Below, one piece after another: positions 46,097 to 54,218 of a DNA stretch of 64,000 nucleotides. A program made the translations under genes and the position numbers. The DNA comes from an uncultured cyanobacterium (GTDB taxonomy: Bacteria > Cyanobacteriota > Cyanobacteriia > Cyanobacteriales > Microcystaceae), in NCBI GenBank assembly GCA_903887375.1, contig CAISPN010000074.1:40610-104609 (forward strand). The letters run 5' to 3'. Positions within the stretch are counted from its first letter, which is position 1, and each line of letters begins with the position of its first letter. The notes beneath the pieces are model-generated. The model was given only the letters and a program-made list of their open reading frames with translations, searched no databases and was not told where the DNA came from.

Positions 46097-46150
46097 AGAA
46101 GAACATGCCAGCGACCGAGTAGTAATGCAGTTCCGAATAGTTAAAACGAC

Positions 46151-46303
46151 CTAATAGCTTTCAGCATATATTTCTATGCCGTTTGTTTGTCCTAGTGGCA
46201 AGCTTTCCAGTCGTTTACTGGTTTTGTAAGTGATCACAACCTTGAACAATTCTCTTGGCTCATTGGTTTGGTCAAATATGGCGCATCTAAACATTTTGTT
46301 CAT
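46151..46303 (-). CDS. Small hypothetical open reading frame
   Basis: A 50-codon frame starting MNKMFRCAIFDQTNEPRELF and ending RLESLPLGQTNGIEIYAESY. The composition looks protein-like, and it could be a small antitoxin-like protein or the tail of a lost gene. There is no good ribosome site and no recognised family. It lies in the gap between the cupin pseudogene and the rdrA remnant. Confidence 0.3.
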   Translation of the reverse strand: MNKMFRCAIFDQTNEPRELFKVVITYKTSKRLESLPLGQTNGIEIYAESY

Positions 46304-46457
46304 TTCGACAAAATTACTGCTATAGTATAAGAAAACTTTTTCTTGGATATGCAGCAGATATTTTTTTCAATACTCTAGGCTCCGGTAGCTTCTTTATTAT
46401 CTAGCTTTGCAACCTTGAACTATTGCCTTTTAAGAGATTCTTTTACTAAATTGTATT

Positions 46458-47360
46458 ATGTCTAGTCCTCCTAATAAAATTATTATAGATTTAACTAAAG
46501 ATTTACTCCCTCATCAAATTGATGACACAAATCTAATTCATTTCTCAGAAAAAGATGATTTAATAAAGGCTATTGACAAGTATATAACCAATAAAAATGA
46601 TACAAGCAATAATGATAACAGTCAATTAGATGATTTACGACTATTAGATATTAGACATAATAAATTTCTAATTGATGGCACCAGAGGTTCAGGAAAGACT
46701 ACATTTACAAGATTATTAATCAAAGATTTACTTAAAGACACAGGAAAAACTCTGCTAGCCTGGGTCGATCCAACAATGATTGAAACTAGAGAGCATATCT
46801 TTTTTTCTTTAATTCAAAGCTTAAAAACAAAAGTTGAGAAAAAAATTGAAGGATCAAATGATTGGGATAATCCATCAAAGGACTATGAACAATGGCGAAA
46901 CCAATTAAAAAGACTTGCCGGGGGATTAAGCCTTTTACAAAGAGATAAAGATGAAGATAAATTAAAGCATTATGATGCACTAATAAATTTAGATCGAGGA
47001 ACTAGTAAGGCTCAAAGTGGAAGCGATCTGGCAAAAGATTTTTATGAACTTCTCGAAATTTCGGCAAAAATCTTGGGTAATAATTATTTTATAATTGCAT
47101 TTGATGATGCTGATATGAATTCCCAATATGGATGGGAAATATTAGAACTCATCAGGAAATATCTAAACAATCCAAAAATCATTACTATAATCGCTGGTGA
47201 TTTGGAGTTGTATACAAGCATTGTAAAATACAATCTAAGTAAACAGCAAAACAACTATATAGAAGATCAGAAATTAGAAGTATCTGCTGAAGAATATATC
47301 CTAAAACTTTTCCCATCCAAAAATCGTATAAAACTCTCGGGACTAAAGTCGACTAGTTAA
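46458..47360 (+). pseudogene. rdrA: RdrA-like ATPase of a RADAR anti-phage system, N-terminal part only
   Basis: A P-loop NTPase fragment of 300 aa. Walker A is GTRGSGKTT (residues 74-82) after RHNKFLID; Walker B is FIIAFDDAD (211-219). The arrangement MSSPPNKIIIDLTKDLLPHQ, then AWVDPTMIETREHIFFSLIQ, resembles the N-terminal ATPase of RADAR RdrA, which is normally about 900 aa. The frame ends at 47360 just after KNRIKLSGLKS, so two thirds of the protein is missing, and the next coding sequence is the tail of an RdrB-like deaminase in another frame. The family call is moderate; it rests mainly on the partner that follows. Confidence 0.68.
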
Positions 47361-47823
47361 AAAAAATGCAGGTTCTCAAACTCTGACATTTCTAAATAAA
47401 TGGTTGACTGATAGCAATCTTTGGAAAAGAAGTGAAGAAAAGATATCGGTAAAAGCCAACTTTTTCCCTGTACCAATATTGATAGCACTGCAGCAGCAAG
47501 TTATGCAGGAAATAGTCAAAAAAGGAGTGATTGTGGAAACGTTGCCCACCAGCAATGTTCGTATTAGTCAATATACCCATATTCAAGAACATCATGTATT
47601 TCGTTGGATGCATCTACCCGGAGTAAAAGTCGATGGAGATCCCGATATTCAAGTGTGTTTGGGTTCAGATGATCCTGGTATTTTCGCAACTGATTTGCAT
47701 AATGAGTTTTATCATCTCTATGCTGTATTAGTAAATGAATTTGATACAACTGACAAAGAAGCGATCAATATGCTTGGGAAGGTAAATGAACGTGGGCGTC
47801 ATTATAGATTTCATCCCAGATAA
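47347..47823 (+). pseudogene. rdrB: RdrB-like adenosine deaminase of a RADAR system, C-terminal part only
   Basis: Open from about 47347 with no start codon of its own: KNAGSQTLTFLNKWLTDSNL, FPVPILIALQQQVMQEIVKK, GVIVETLPTSNVRISQYTHI, DIQVCLGSDDPGIFATDLHN and EFYHLYAVLV. The PTSN and GSDDPG motifs are those of the C-terminal half of adenosine deaminases; the latter holds a metal-ligand Asp. The longer pattern with GIFATDL.NE suits the large deaminase RdrB, whose RNA-editing activity gives phage defence together with RdrA. The N-terminal HxH metal site and catalytic Glu are missing. It is joined out of frame to the rdrA fragment. Confidence 0.7.
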
Positions 47824-47831
47824 ATGTGGAG

Positions 47832-47992
47832 TTACTGATCTATAAAACGTTGATAACTTGGTAATTCGGGAAAGGCATCCCGCCAATAAGTCGTTTTACC
47901 CTTGGAGAGTAGCCTTTTCTTCCACTGAGGTTCAAAACACTTGCAGAAATCAAATCATCGATATGGCAAAACAAAGACTCTAAACTAGACAT
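47832..47992 (-). mobile_element. IS982-like transposase N-terminal remnant, frameshifted and deleted
   Basis: Starts MSSLESLFCHIDD; a 5-base duplication (GATTT) shifts the frame, after which it reads DFCKCFEPQWKKRLLSKGKT and then TYWRDAFPELPSYQRFIDQ before TAA. The opening and the FPELPSYQRFI end match the N-terminal region of IS982 transposases, with the middle between KGKT and WRDAFP missing. It is a dead fragment lying 8 bases after the rdrB remnant stop. The second IS982 remnant, at 38.3 kb, is of the same family. Confidence 0.65.
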
Positions 47993-48076
47993 AGGGGTTT
48001 GGTATTGACGTTAGCATAAGTTTCACCATATCTCGATCCTACTAGAGTTGGCTCTTGGTCAAGAGGTTACCCTTTA

Positions 48077-48328
48077 TCAAAACCGGTATGCTAACTGGAA
48101 AATCTCAATAACCTTCGACTTTTGTTCAGCATATACTCTGTTTACTGGCGAATCCGAGAGCCCAAGCGTCAAAGTATATCTTTTCGCCTGATATGTCCAT
48201 CTCAAGCGAAGCCAGCCTTTATCCACGCCCACTTTGACTATTGACGTTTTTTGTTGGCTGGTAGATGAAGACTTTCTAATGTATTTTTGATCCACTTCTT
48301 TGGTATCCATTTCAATTTCGTCTACCAC
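48077..48328 (-). pseudogene. Tyrosine recombinase (integrase) N-terminal remnant
   Basis: Encodes 83 aa. After a polar stretch (TKEVDQKYIRKSSSTSQQKT) it reads VGVDKGWLRLRWTYQAKRYT and LGLSDSPVNRVYAEQKSKVI, the AP2-like/arm DNA-binding domain at the start of cyanobacterial phage-type integrases. It stops after residue 83, so the catalytic domain (Arg, His, Tyr) is absent. It lies about 130 bases from the 3' end of tRNA-Ala, the place where such integrases normally sit, which suggests a decayed integrated element. Confidence 0.72.
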
Positions 48329-48456
48329 TTATCTACCAAATTCTAACCCCGACCGTCTCAAAACGACCAATAATCGAAGTGCTTATTGACAAAGAGATCT
48401 TTCTCTAAATCACGTAGGAATCTACAAAAGGCTTACCAGTAAAGGCTTTAAGGATA

Positions 48457-48529
48457 TGGAGCTAAGCGGATTCGAACCGCTGACCCCCTCAATGCCATTG
48501 AGGTGCTCTACCAACTGAGCTATAACCCC
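48457..48529 (-). tRNA. trnA: tRNA-Ala (anticodon GGC)
   Basis: A 73-base cloverleaf on the minus strand. The acceptor GGGGTTA pairs with TAGCTCC (two G-T wobbles), D-arm AGCTCAGTTGGTAGAGC, anticodon stem CCTCA/TGAGG with loop ATGGCAT giving anticodon GGC (Ala), T-arm AGCGGTTCGAATCCGCT and discriminator A. CCA is not encoded. It is adjacent to the integrase remnant and is the probable attachment site of the island. Confidence 0.95.
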
Positions 48530-48722
48530 GGATCAACTAAGTATCCTATAGTAAATCAATCAAAGAGGTTTTGTCAACAAATGAAACTTTTGCTGGGCAA
48601 TTCTTATTGATGTTCTAAATTTTCCACTCAGAGGAGAGTGTCTTAATGGAGTTTCTGATATTGGAGTGTAAACTTCTCTTGATTTGTAGTGAATATTCAG
48701 TTTTAGGCGTGAGCAAAACAAA

Positions 48723-48751
48723 AAAGAGAGCAATCTACATATACTCTCTTT
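48723..48751 (-). terminator. Rho-independent terminator of psaFJ
   Basis: AAAGAGAG (48723-48730) and CTCTCTTT (48744-48751) form an 8-bp stem with a 13-base loop. On the minus strand it is followed by TTTTTTG and more T's. It begins 30 bases after the psaJ stop. Confidence 0.8.
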
Positions 48752-48780
48752 CTTTATTTAGCAAATGGTTACAAACTATT

Positions 48781-48903
48781 TTAGGGATGGAAAAGCAAAT
48801 CGGGATAAAAACGATTAGCTTCGATCAAAAGTCCAGCAGTAAAGACCAAAAGTGCAGTTAGCAAAACAGGTGCAGTGGACAGAAATTTGATTAAGTCGCT
48901 CAT
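48781..48903 (-). CDS. psaJ: Photosystem I subunit IX PsaJ
   Basis: A 40 aa thylakoid protein, too short for usual gene finding: [20 protein letters not shown] and then [20 protein letters not shown]. The pattern (FLSTAPV, a single membrane helix, [13 protein letters not shown]) is diagnostic of PsaJ, which stabilises PsaF in photosystem I. It is 33 bases downstream of psaF on the same strand and followed by a terminator, so the two form the usual psaFJ operon. Confidence 0.96.
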   Translation of the reverse strand: MSDLIKFLSTAPVLLTALLVFTAGLLIEANRFYPDLLFHP

Positions 48904-48936
48904 GTGATTTCTCTCAAAGTAGGTTAATTTTGATCC

Positions 48937-49434
48937 TTAGCGAGGAGAAGTGGGAACTTCTGAATCTTTGACGATCAATTTACCGGATGTGAACTCAGCC
49001 AAAGCAGTGGCAGGCCAGGCAGCAGCAGCAATCATTTTGCCGATAGCTAGAGGAACATCAATAACGATCTCTTTAAGTTCAGGATCTTTACCAGATCTGA
49101 TCGCGATCAAATAAGAACGACCAGCCCAGCCAATCCAGCCAGCTATATAGAGAAACAAAATACTGGGAATTAAAAATTCACCAGCGTGATCGAGGCGACC
49201 ATCAACAATCAGATGAGGATAGCCCTCAGGTCCACAAAGTGCACTTGCATAACGCTCAGCACGATTTTGACCAGATTTAGGATCACTGGTGGTATTGAGG
49301 AATTTTTGGGATTTAGCTTGGTAAGCGGGCGATTCGCTACAGGGAACTAGCCCTGCAACTCCGGCAGCAGAAGCAGAAGGAGCCAAGTGCAACCAGAGAG
49401 CCGCAGCTAGGATAATCGCTAATAATCGTCTCAT
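48937..49434 (-). CDS. psaF: Photosystem I subunit III PsaF
   Basis: 165 aa. A signal peptide ([20 protein letters not shown], cleaved near SASA) leads to the lumenal domain with [20 protein letters not shown] and [20 protein letters not shown], then the membrane part [20 protein letters not shown]. These are conserved PsaF features; two Cys in the lumenal part probably form a disulfide. PsaF is a PSI core-antenna subunit near the plastocyanin/cytochrome c6 docking side. It is upstream of psaJ. Confidence 0.97.
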   Translation of the reverse strand: MRRLLAIILAAALWLHLAPSASAAGVAGLVPCSESPAYQAKSQKFLNTTSDPKSGQNRAERYASALCGPEGYPHLIVDGRLDHAGEFLIPSILFLYIAGWIGWAGRSYLIAIRSGKDPELKEIVIDVPLAIGKMIAAAAWPATALAEFTSGKLIVKDSEVPTSPR

Positions 49435-49572
49435 AGAAATGTTTTCCTTGGTTAGAAAATATTAAGCATTAAGTAGAAAATAAGAAGGGGCTACTTTTCT
49501 ACATCAGAGCTATCATACTTTGATCATGCTCAAGGGATGAGAATTGTAAATAAACCTTAAAAAAAGCAACAG

Positions 49573-51198
49573 TTAATTGTGATTTTGTCTTTCTAGAAGC
49601 TTCAAACGGATCTCTTCATGCACTTCTTTAGTGATTGGATAAAAATAAGCCAATATACAGGCAATGATTAAACAGAGCAATGGCATTGGGCCAATCACCA
49701 GACGGATAGCCCAAAGTGCACTAGCCGGCTGTGCTGGGGTAGTATCGCCACTGGAGGAAACAAAACCAGCCGATTGTAACATTAACCCCACCAAAAAAAG
49801 GCCAATTGCCAGTCCCAATTTCTGTAAAAGAACCATAAAACCATAAAATATTCCCTCTCTACGCTCTCCGGTATTGAGTTCATCCAATTCAATGACATCA
49901 GGAATCATTGACCAAGGAATTAAATAGGCTACAGAAACCCCCACTCCAGCTAATATAGCCAATAGATACATCAAGTTAGTTTGGCCGGGTTTTAATAAAA
50001 ATAGGCCAATCTGGGCTACTATCCAAATGCTTGATCCACAGATAAAAACCCCCTTTTTGCCAATTAGATTACTCATATAGCGCCAGAAAAAAAGCAATAA
50101 CAAGGCAGTACCTTGGACTGCTAGGGCCAAAATTGAAGAATCCTCTCTTTTGAGCTGCATATAGTTGACCACATAATAGAGCAAAATTGAGGCAGTCAAC
50201 TGTACAGCAAGCCAAGATGTCAGATATATACCAATTACATAGAGAAAAGGACGATTGGCAAAGACAATTTTGAGTTGCTGAGCAAAAGAAACCGCTTGAT
50301 GTTGTTGTTTGTTAGCAGATTTAATTTGTAAATGGGCTTCAGGCCTAATATTTTGGATGGTTAAGCCAGCAACTAGTAAAAAAGGGGAAATCACTAAATT
50401 GAGCAAGCTCAAAAAACTAACTGCTCCGGAGTGCCAATAATTCCAAAGGCTATAAACCAGGGAAATTATTCCGGCTACCATGATGCTTCTGCCGACCAAT
50501 TTCTTGGCAGCAGGATTGAGAATGGGATTAGAGCCTCTCTCTTGCAAAGAGAGAACACACCAAAAAATAGGAATCACCGCCCAAAGGGAACAGATCAACC
50601 CTAAATAGAGATGTTGCTCGGCTAAGCTTTTTTGTTTATAAATACTAAAAATTGCCAAAGCCAACAAAAGCGAGAGAATACTCCCACCGATTGAGAAAGT
50701 AAAACGAAAGCTATTAAGACTGGTGCGCTCATTGTAATCCTGCGTCAATTCGGGGGTAAGCGCAGTATAGGGCAAGTTCACGGTAGTAAAAGAAATGCTA
50801 AAGAGTGAACTTACTATGGCATAGTAGGCGAATAAAGCCCATTGTTGAACCTTAGGATCGCTGCTGAAATGAGGAACAATCCAAGTTAGAGCAAAAAATA
50901 GCCCCAAAGGAATCGCACCAAAAAACATCCAAGGTAGTCTCCGCCCCCATCCAAGACGGGTACGATCACTAGAAACACCAATAAAAGGATCATTAACAGC
51001 GTCGATAATCTTGCCAATCATCAAAACACTACCAGCTAAAGAAGCTGGTAAACCTGCCACATTAGTTAAAAATGGCAAAAAGAAAAAAGCCAAAATATTG
51101 GCAGTAATAGCCGTACCAAAGTCACCAGCACCATAAGATAATTTGGTAGTAAAGTTCAATTTTTCAGCCTGGGGAATTGTTTGCGGATCTTTATTCAT
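49573..51198 (-). CDS. MFS transporter, GPH (glycoside-pentoside-hexuronide) type
   Basis: A 541 aa membrane protein with about 12 hydrophobic segments. Family marks are KLSYGAGDFGTAITANILA, LIGKIIDAVNDP-like text reading MIGKIIDAVNDPFIGVSSDR, TRLGWGRRLPWMFFGAIPLG and the second-half WSMIPDVIELDELNTGERREG. Related cyanobacterial proteins are annotated as MFS/sugar-cation symporters; substrate specificity cannot be read. It ends 130 bases upstream of psaF, and the downstream GT2 gene on the same strand lies only 4 bases beyond its start, so the two are co-transcribed. Confidence 0.85.
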   Translation of the reverse strand: MNKDPQTIPQAEKLNFTTKLSYGAGDFGTAITANILAFFFLPFLTNVAGLPASLAGSVLMIGKIIDAVNDPFIGVSSDRTRLGWGRRLPWMFFGAIPLGLFFALTWIVPHFSSDPKVQQWALFAYYAIVSSLFSISFTTVNLPYTALTPELTQDYNERTSLNSFRFTFSIGGSILSLLLALAIFSIYKQKSLAEQHLYLGLICSLWAVIPIFWCVLSLQERGSNPILNPAAKKLVGRSIMVAGIISLVYSLWNYWHSGAVSFLSLLNLVISPFLLVAGLTIQNIRPEAHLQIKSANKQQHQAVSFAQQLKIVFANRPFLYVIGIYLTSWLAVQLTASILLYYVVNYMQLKREDSSILALAVQGTALLLLFFWRYMSNLIGKKGVFICGSSIWIVAQIGLFLLKPGQTNLMYLLAILAGVGVSVAYLIPWSMIPDVIELDELNTGERREGIFYGFMVLLQKLGLAIGLFLVGLMLQSAGFVSSSGDTTPAQPASALWAIRLVIGPMPLLCLIIACILAYFYPITKEVHEEIRLKLLERQNHN

Positions 51199-51202
51199 TA
51201 TT

Positions 51203-52150
51203 TTATTTTTGATTTTCTTTAGGGAATTTTGAAACTTCGGCTATTGTATAGAGGGGACGGCCCTTAATCTCTTCATAAATCCGTCCGATATATTCTCCCA
51301 AAATGCCAATGCCAATTAATTGAACTGATCCTAGAAAAAATATAGCAATCATGATAGTGGCAAAACCAGTAACAGGTGATTTAGCTTCATGGATACGCCA
51401 ATAGAGCACCAAAATAGCCATAAATAAAGATAATGCAGCAGAAAACAAGCCCAGATAAGTAGAAAAGCGCAGAGGAATTCTAGAAAAAGAAACAAGACTA
51501 TTGAGAGCTAAGGAAAAGGACTTGGAAAAAGTATATTTAACCTGGCCGGCGTAACGTGGATCTCGCTCAAAGCGAACAAAAGTCTGGCGAAAACCAATCC
51601 AAGCTCTCAACCCCCTAATATAGCGGTTGCGCTCAGGCATAGAATTTAAGATATCTACTACCTTGCGATCCATCAAACAGTAGTCTCCAGTATCTGCTGG
51701 AATATCAACATCAGCTAAAAGCTTTAACAAACGATAAAACATAAAAGCAGTTGACCTTTTGAACCAACTTTCTTGAAGTCGCTTGGTTCTTTGGGCATAG
51801 ACAACTTGGTAGTCTTGCTGCCAAAGTTCGATCATCTCTGGAATCAGCTCAGGTGGATCTTGCAGATCTGCATCTAAAACTATTACTGCCTCACCTCGGG
51901 CAAAATTGAGTCCTGCAGTTACAGCCACTTGGTGGCCGAAGTTTCTAGCCAAACTGAGATAACAGACGCGCTCATCATTATTGTGAAGTTCTCGCAACAT
52001 TACCAAAGATCGATCTTTACTGCCATCATTAATTAAGATAAGTTCAGAGGTCCCGTCAAGTCCATCCATCACTGAGGATACCCGTCGGTACATCTCGGCT
52101 ATGGTCTCTTCCTCATTGTAAATGGGTATAATCAAACTGTATTTGGGCAT
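51203..52150 (-). CDS. GT2 glycosyltransferase, polyprenyl-phosphate (DPM1/GtrB/ArnC) type
   Basis: 315 aa. The catalytic GT-A domain has [53 protein letters not shown] (DxD) and the acceptor-side [20 protein letters not shown]. Two C-terminal membrane spans ([20 protein letters not shown] and [20 protein letters not shown]) match the undecaprenyl-phosphate sugar transferases. It would load a sugar onto a lipid carrier for export. It is co-directional with the MFS gene and divergent from the possible GT at 52239. Confidence 0.93.
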   Translation of the reverse strand: MPKYSLIIPIYNEEETIAEMYRRVSSVMDGLDGTSELILINDGSKDRSLVMLRELHNNDERVCYLSLARNFGHQVAVTAGLNFARGEAVIVLDADLQDPPELIPEMIELWQQDYQVVYAQRTKRLQESWFKRSTAFMFYRLLKLLADVDIPADTGDYCLMDRKVVDILNSMPERNRYIRGLRAWIGFRQTFVRFERDPRYAGQVKYTFSKSFSLALNSLVSFSRIPLRFSTYLGLFSAALSLFMAILVLYWRIHEAKSPVTGFATIMIAIFFLGSVQLIGIGILGEYIGRIYEEIKGRPLYTIAEVSKFPKENQK

Positions 52151-52238
52151 CCTACTATATTGATAAAATCGAACAAATAACCTCTTTACTGGTTAACGTA
52201 TCTTATTTTTTTTTATCTGTCAAGATTGTTAATTTATT

Positions 52239-53075
52239 ATGATCTATACGAGCAAATATAACATTAATCTCTTGGTTCACATCACTTTTTATTATCATGT
52301 AGATAGGGAAAAATATTTATTAAAAGTTTTAGAAAATTTCAATGACTATCAGCTCAATCAAATCCATATAGTCATTGATACTAATATTCGAGAAAAGACA
52401 GAGAAAATCCTTGAGAAAAATACTAACACCAATAATCATACTATAGAAATTCACGCGCATGAGAATCTAGATCATCCTTACAATTTGACTTGGTCACATC
52501 GTGAGGATATGTTAAAGCAAATAGAAAACTATGATCTTTTTCTTTATTTAGAAGATGATATTTTGATTCCTTGGGAAAATTTTCAATATTGGCTGGAAGA
52601 AAATCAAGCAATAGTAGAATATGGCTATTTGAGAGGATTTCTCAGAGTGGAAAATTCTGAGGATAATACTCTATATTCTGTTGATTTTACTGAAATTACT
52701 ATTGATCCTGAAATTATTGAAATTGCAGGAAAGAATTATTTTCAACCCCAATATCCTTACCATGCCTGTTGGTTATATGATAGGCAACAAATGCGCCAGT
52801 TTATAAATTTACCAGCCTGGCAAGATGGGAATTATCAACTCTGGGGTATCAGAGAAAGAGCTGCTGCTGGGATGATCTGGAGCGCAGTTGATGGAAAAAA
52901 TCACAGAATTGTCCTGCCTTTACTATCTAATAGCACTATTGAGCCCAGAGCTCTTAATTATCATCTCTCTAATAATTACTACAATAATCTTGACTCACCC
53001 CATGGCAAAATCCCACTCAATCAACTTTTGTCATTTTCAAGGCCCCAGCCTGACAATCTCTCAGCCACAGACTAA
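52239..53075 (+). CDS. Predicted GT-A glycosyltransferase-like protein
   Basis: 278 aa, no signal peptide. It starts INLLVHITFYYHVDREKYLL, then ENYDLFLYLEDDILIPWENF, with the acidic EDD as a possible metal motif of a GT-A fold, and later YHACWLYDRQQMRQFINLPA and WGIRERAAAGMIW. The pattern (nucleotide-sugar domain, then a His/Trp-rich acceptor domain) resembles family GT2/GT64-like enzymes, but no family is certain. AT-rich codon use sets it apart from some neighbours. The 3' end overlaps the convergent 173 aa gene by 59 bases. Confidence 0.6.
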   Translation: MIYTSKYNINLLVHITFYYHVDREKYLLKVLENFNDYQLNQIHIVIDTNIREKTEKILEKNTNTNNHTIEIHAHENLDHPYNLTWSHREDMLKQIENYDLFLYLEDDILIPWENFQYWLEENQAIVEYGYLRGFLRVENSEDNTLYSVDFTEITIDPEIIEIAGKNYFQPQYPYHACWLYDRQQMRQFINLPAWQDGNYQLWGIRERAAAGMIWSAVDGKNHRIVLPLLSNSTIEPRALNYHLSNNYYNNLDSPHGKIPLNQLLSFSRPQPDNLSATD

Positions 53076-53538
53076 TTGCCTGGCCAACAATTCCCTGGGA
53101 GTTCTCCTGAGCAGGAGTAGAACCAATTTGAGTATAAATCATTATCATTTTCCATTCACCTTGTGAAAATGTCAAAAAAAGCCAATGGTAATTTTGACTA
53201 TCTTTGATTGTTTGTCTATCATAATGTCGCTCTAGTGTGGTAAAAAAAACCTGTTGAATTAGGCTATCTGGTTGGGCATCATCATACTGTTGTACCTTCA
53301 ATGGTAAAGGACGGTAGTCAGCCGCACCTGCTACTAAAATATAGAACTTGAACGAGCTTTTGCTGTAAGAATTGCCAGAGCGTTGAATCACCCTGTTGGC
53401 ATAACTGGGCAAATCTTTAAGCATTTTATCTACTAGAGGTTGTAGCTTGTTTGGGCAAGTAAAAGGTTGACTAGCGAGGCTCACTTGGTTTGGTAAAAGA
53501 AGGGGAATACTCAAAATTCCCACTAAGAAAAACTTCAT
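53017..53538 (-). CDS. Exported hypothetical protein
   Basis: 173 aa with a signal sequence (KFFLVGILSIPLLLPNQVSL, cleavage near ASQP). The mature part begins FTCPNKLQPLVDKMLKDLPS with a Cys, contains YANRVIQRSGNS and FYILVAGAADYRPLPL, and ends with LWLRDCQAGALKM. It looks like a conserved periplasmic cyanobacterial protein of unknown role. Its ATG overlaps the pyrF stop by 4 bases, so it belongs to the FIST-pyrF operon; its tail overlaps the GT-like gene on the other strand. Confidence 0.72.
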   Translation of the reverse strand: MKFFLVGILSIPLLLPNQVSLASQPFTCPNKLQPLVDKMLKDLPSYANRVIQRSGNSYSKSSFKFYILVAGAADYRPLPLKVQQYDDAQPDSLIQQVFFTTLERHYDRQTIKDSQNYHWLFLTFSQGEWKMIMIYTQIGSTPAQENSQGIVGQAISLWLRDCQAGALKMTKVD

Positions 53539-54218
53539 GAATTCTCTTCTAGTTCTTCTACCAGCTTAGACCAGGCTAATGTTGGATTAGCATCGGCAGT
53601 GATGGGTCTACCTATCACTAGATAATCTGCCCCACAGCTAAGAGCTTGAGCAGGAGTCATTGTTCGTTTTTGATCACCTGCATAAGACCAGCTAGGACGA
53701 ATTCCCGGACAAATCAGCAGAAAATCATCCCCACAAGCTGGCCTTAACTTGTTTAATTCTAAAGGCGAGCAGATTGAGCCAGCTAGACCTACTTCTTTAC
53801 ACAAGAGAGCCAAAGAGAGAACATAGTCAGCCAAATCCATTGAGATAGCTAGATCTTGAGCGCTCAGGCTGGTTAAAACAGTTACTCCTAATAACTTGAG
53901 AGGTTTTTGCTCTATAGATTTGAGAGAATATTGTAGAGCAGCTCTTCCAGCGCTGGCATGTAATGTCAAAAGATCTACTTCATATTTAAGGGCGCTGCGA
54001 CAAGCCCCAGCCATGGTGTTAGGAATATCATGGAGTTTTAAATCCAAAAAAATACTTTTGCCTTCACCTTTCAAGTAAGCCAAGATCTCTGGACCGGCAG
54101 CAATAAAAAGTTCAAGTCCCACTTTCCAAAAGGAAACCATCGGTAGCAATTTGACCAGATTAATAGCATCTTCTAGTTCGGGTACATCAAGCGGGACAAT
54201 GATTCTATCACTCTTCAT
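53535..54218 (-). CDS. pyrF: Orotidine-5'-phosphate decarboxylase
   Basis: Last step of UMP synthesis: OMP to UMP. 227 aa with the group I pattern: RIIVPLDVPELEDAINLV, the catalytic Lys-Asp-Lys set in IFLDLKLHDIPNTMAGACR, LTLHASAGRAAL and the phosphate site DYLVIGRPITADANP. It is embedded between the FIST gene (1-base overlap, TGATG) and the exported protein (ATGA). Confidence 0.95.
   Translation of the reverse strand: MKSDRIIVPLDVPELEDAINLVKLLPMVSFWKVGLELFIAAGPEILAYLKGEGKSIFLDLKLHDIPNTMAGACRSALKYEVDLLTLHASAGRAALQYSLKSIEQKPLKLLGVTVLTSLSAQDLAISMDLADYVLSLALLCKEVGLAGSICSPLELNKLRPACGDDFLLICPGIRPSWSYAGDQKRTMTPAQALSCGADYLVIGRPITADANPTLAWSKLVEELEENS

Noticed and set aside
46458..47823. Intact two-gene defence system
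   Set aside because: The deaminase part has no start and lacks the N-terminal metal and catalytic residues; the ATPase is a third of the expected length.
45642..48456. Prophage
   Set aside because: No structural or packaging genes are seen, only an integrase fragment; an island remnant is the safer description.
48646..48861. A 71 aa plus-strand protein downstream of psaJ
   Set aside because: It overlaps psaJ and its terminator on the opposite strand and has no protein-like features.
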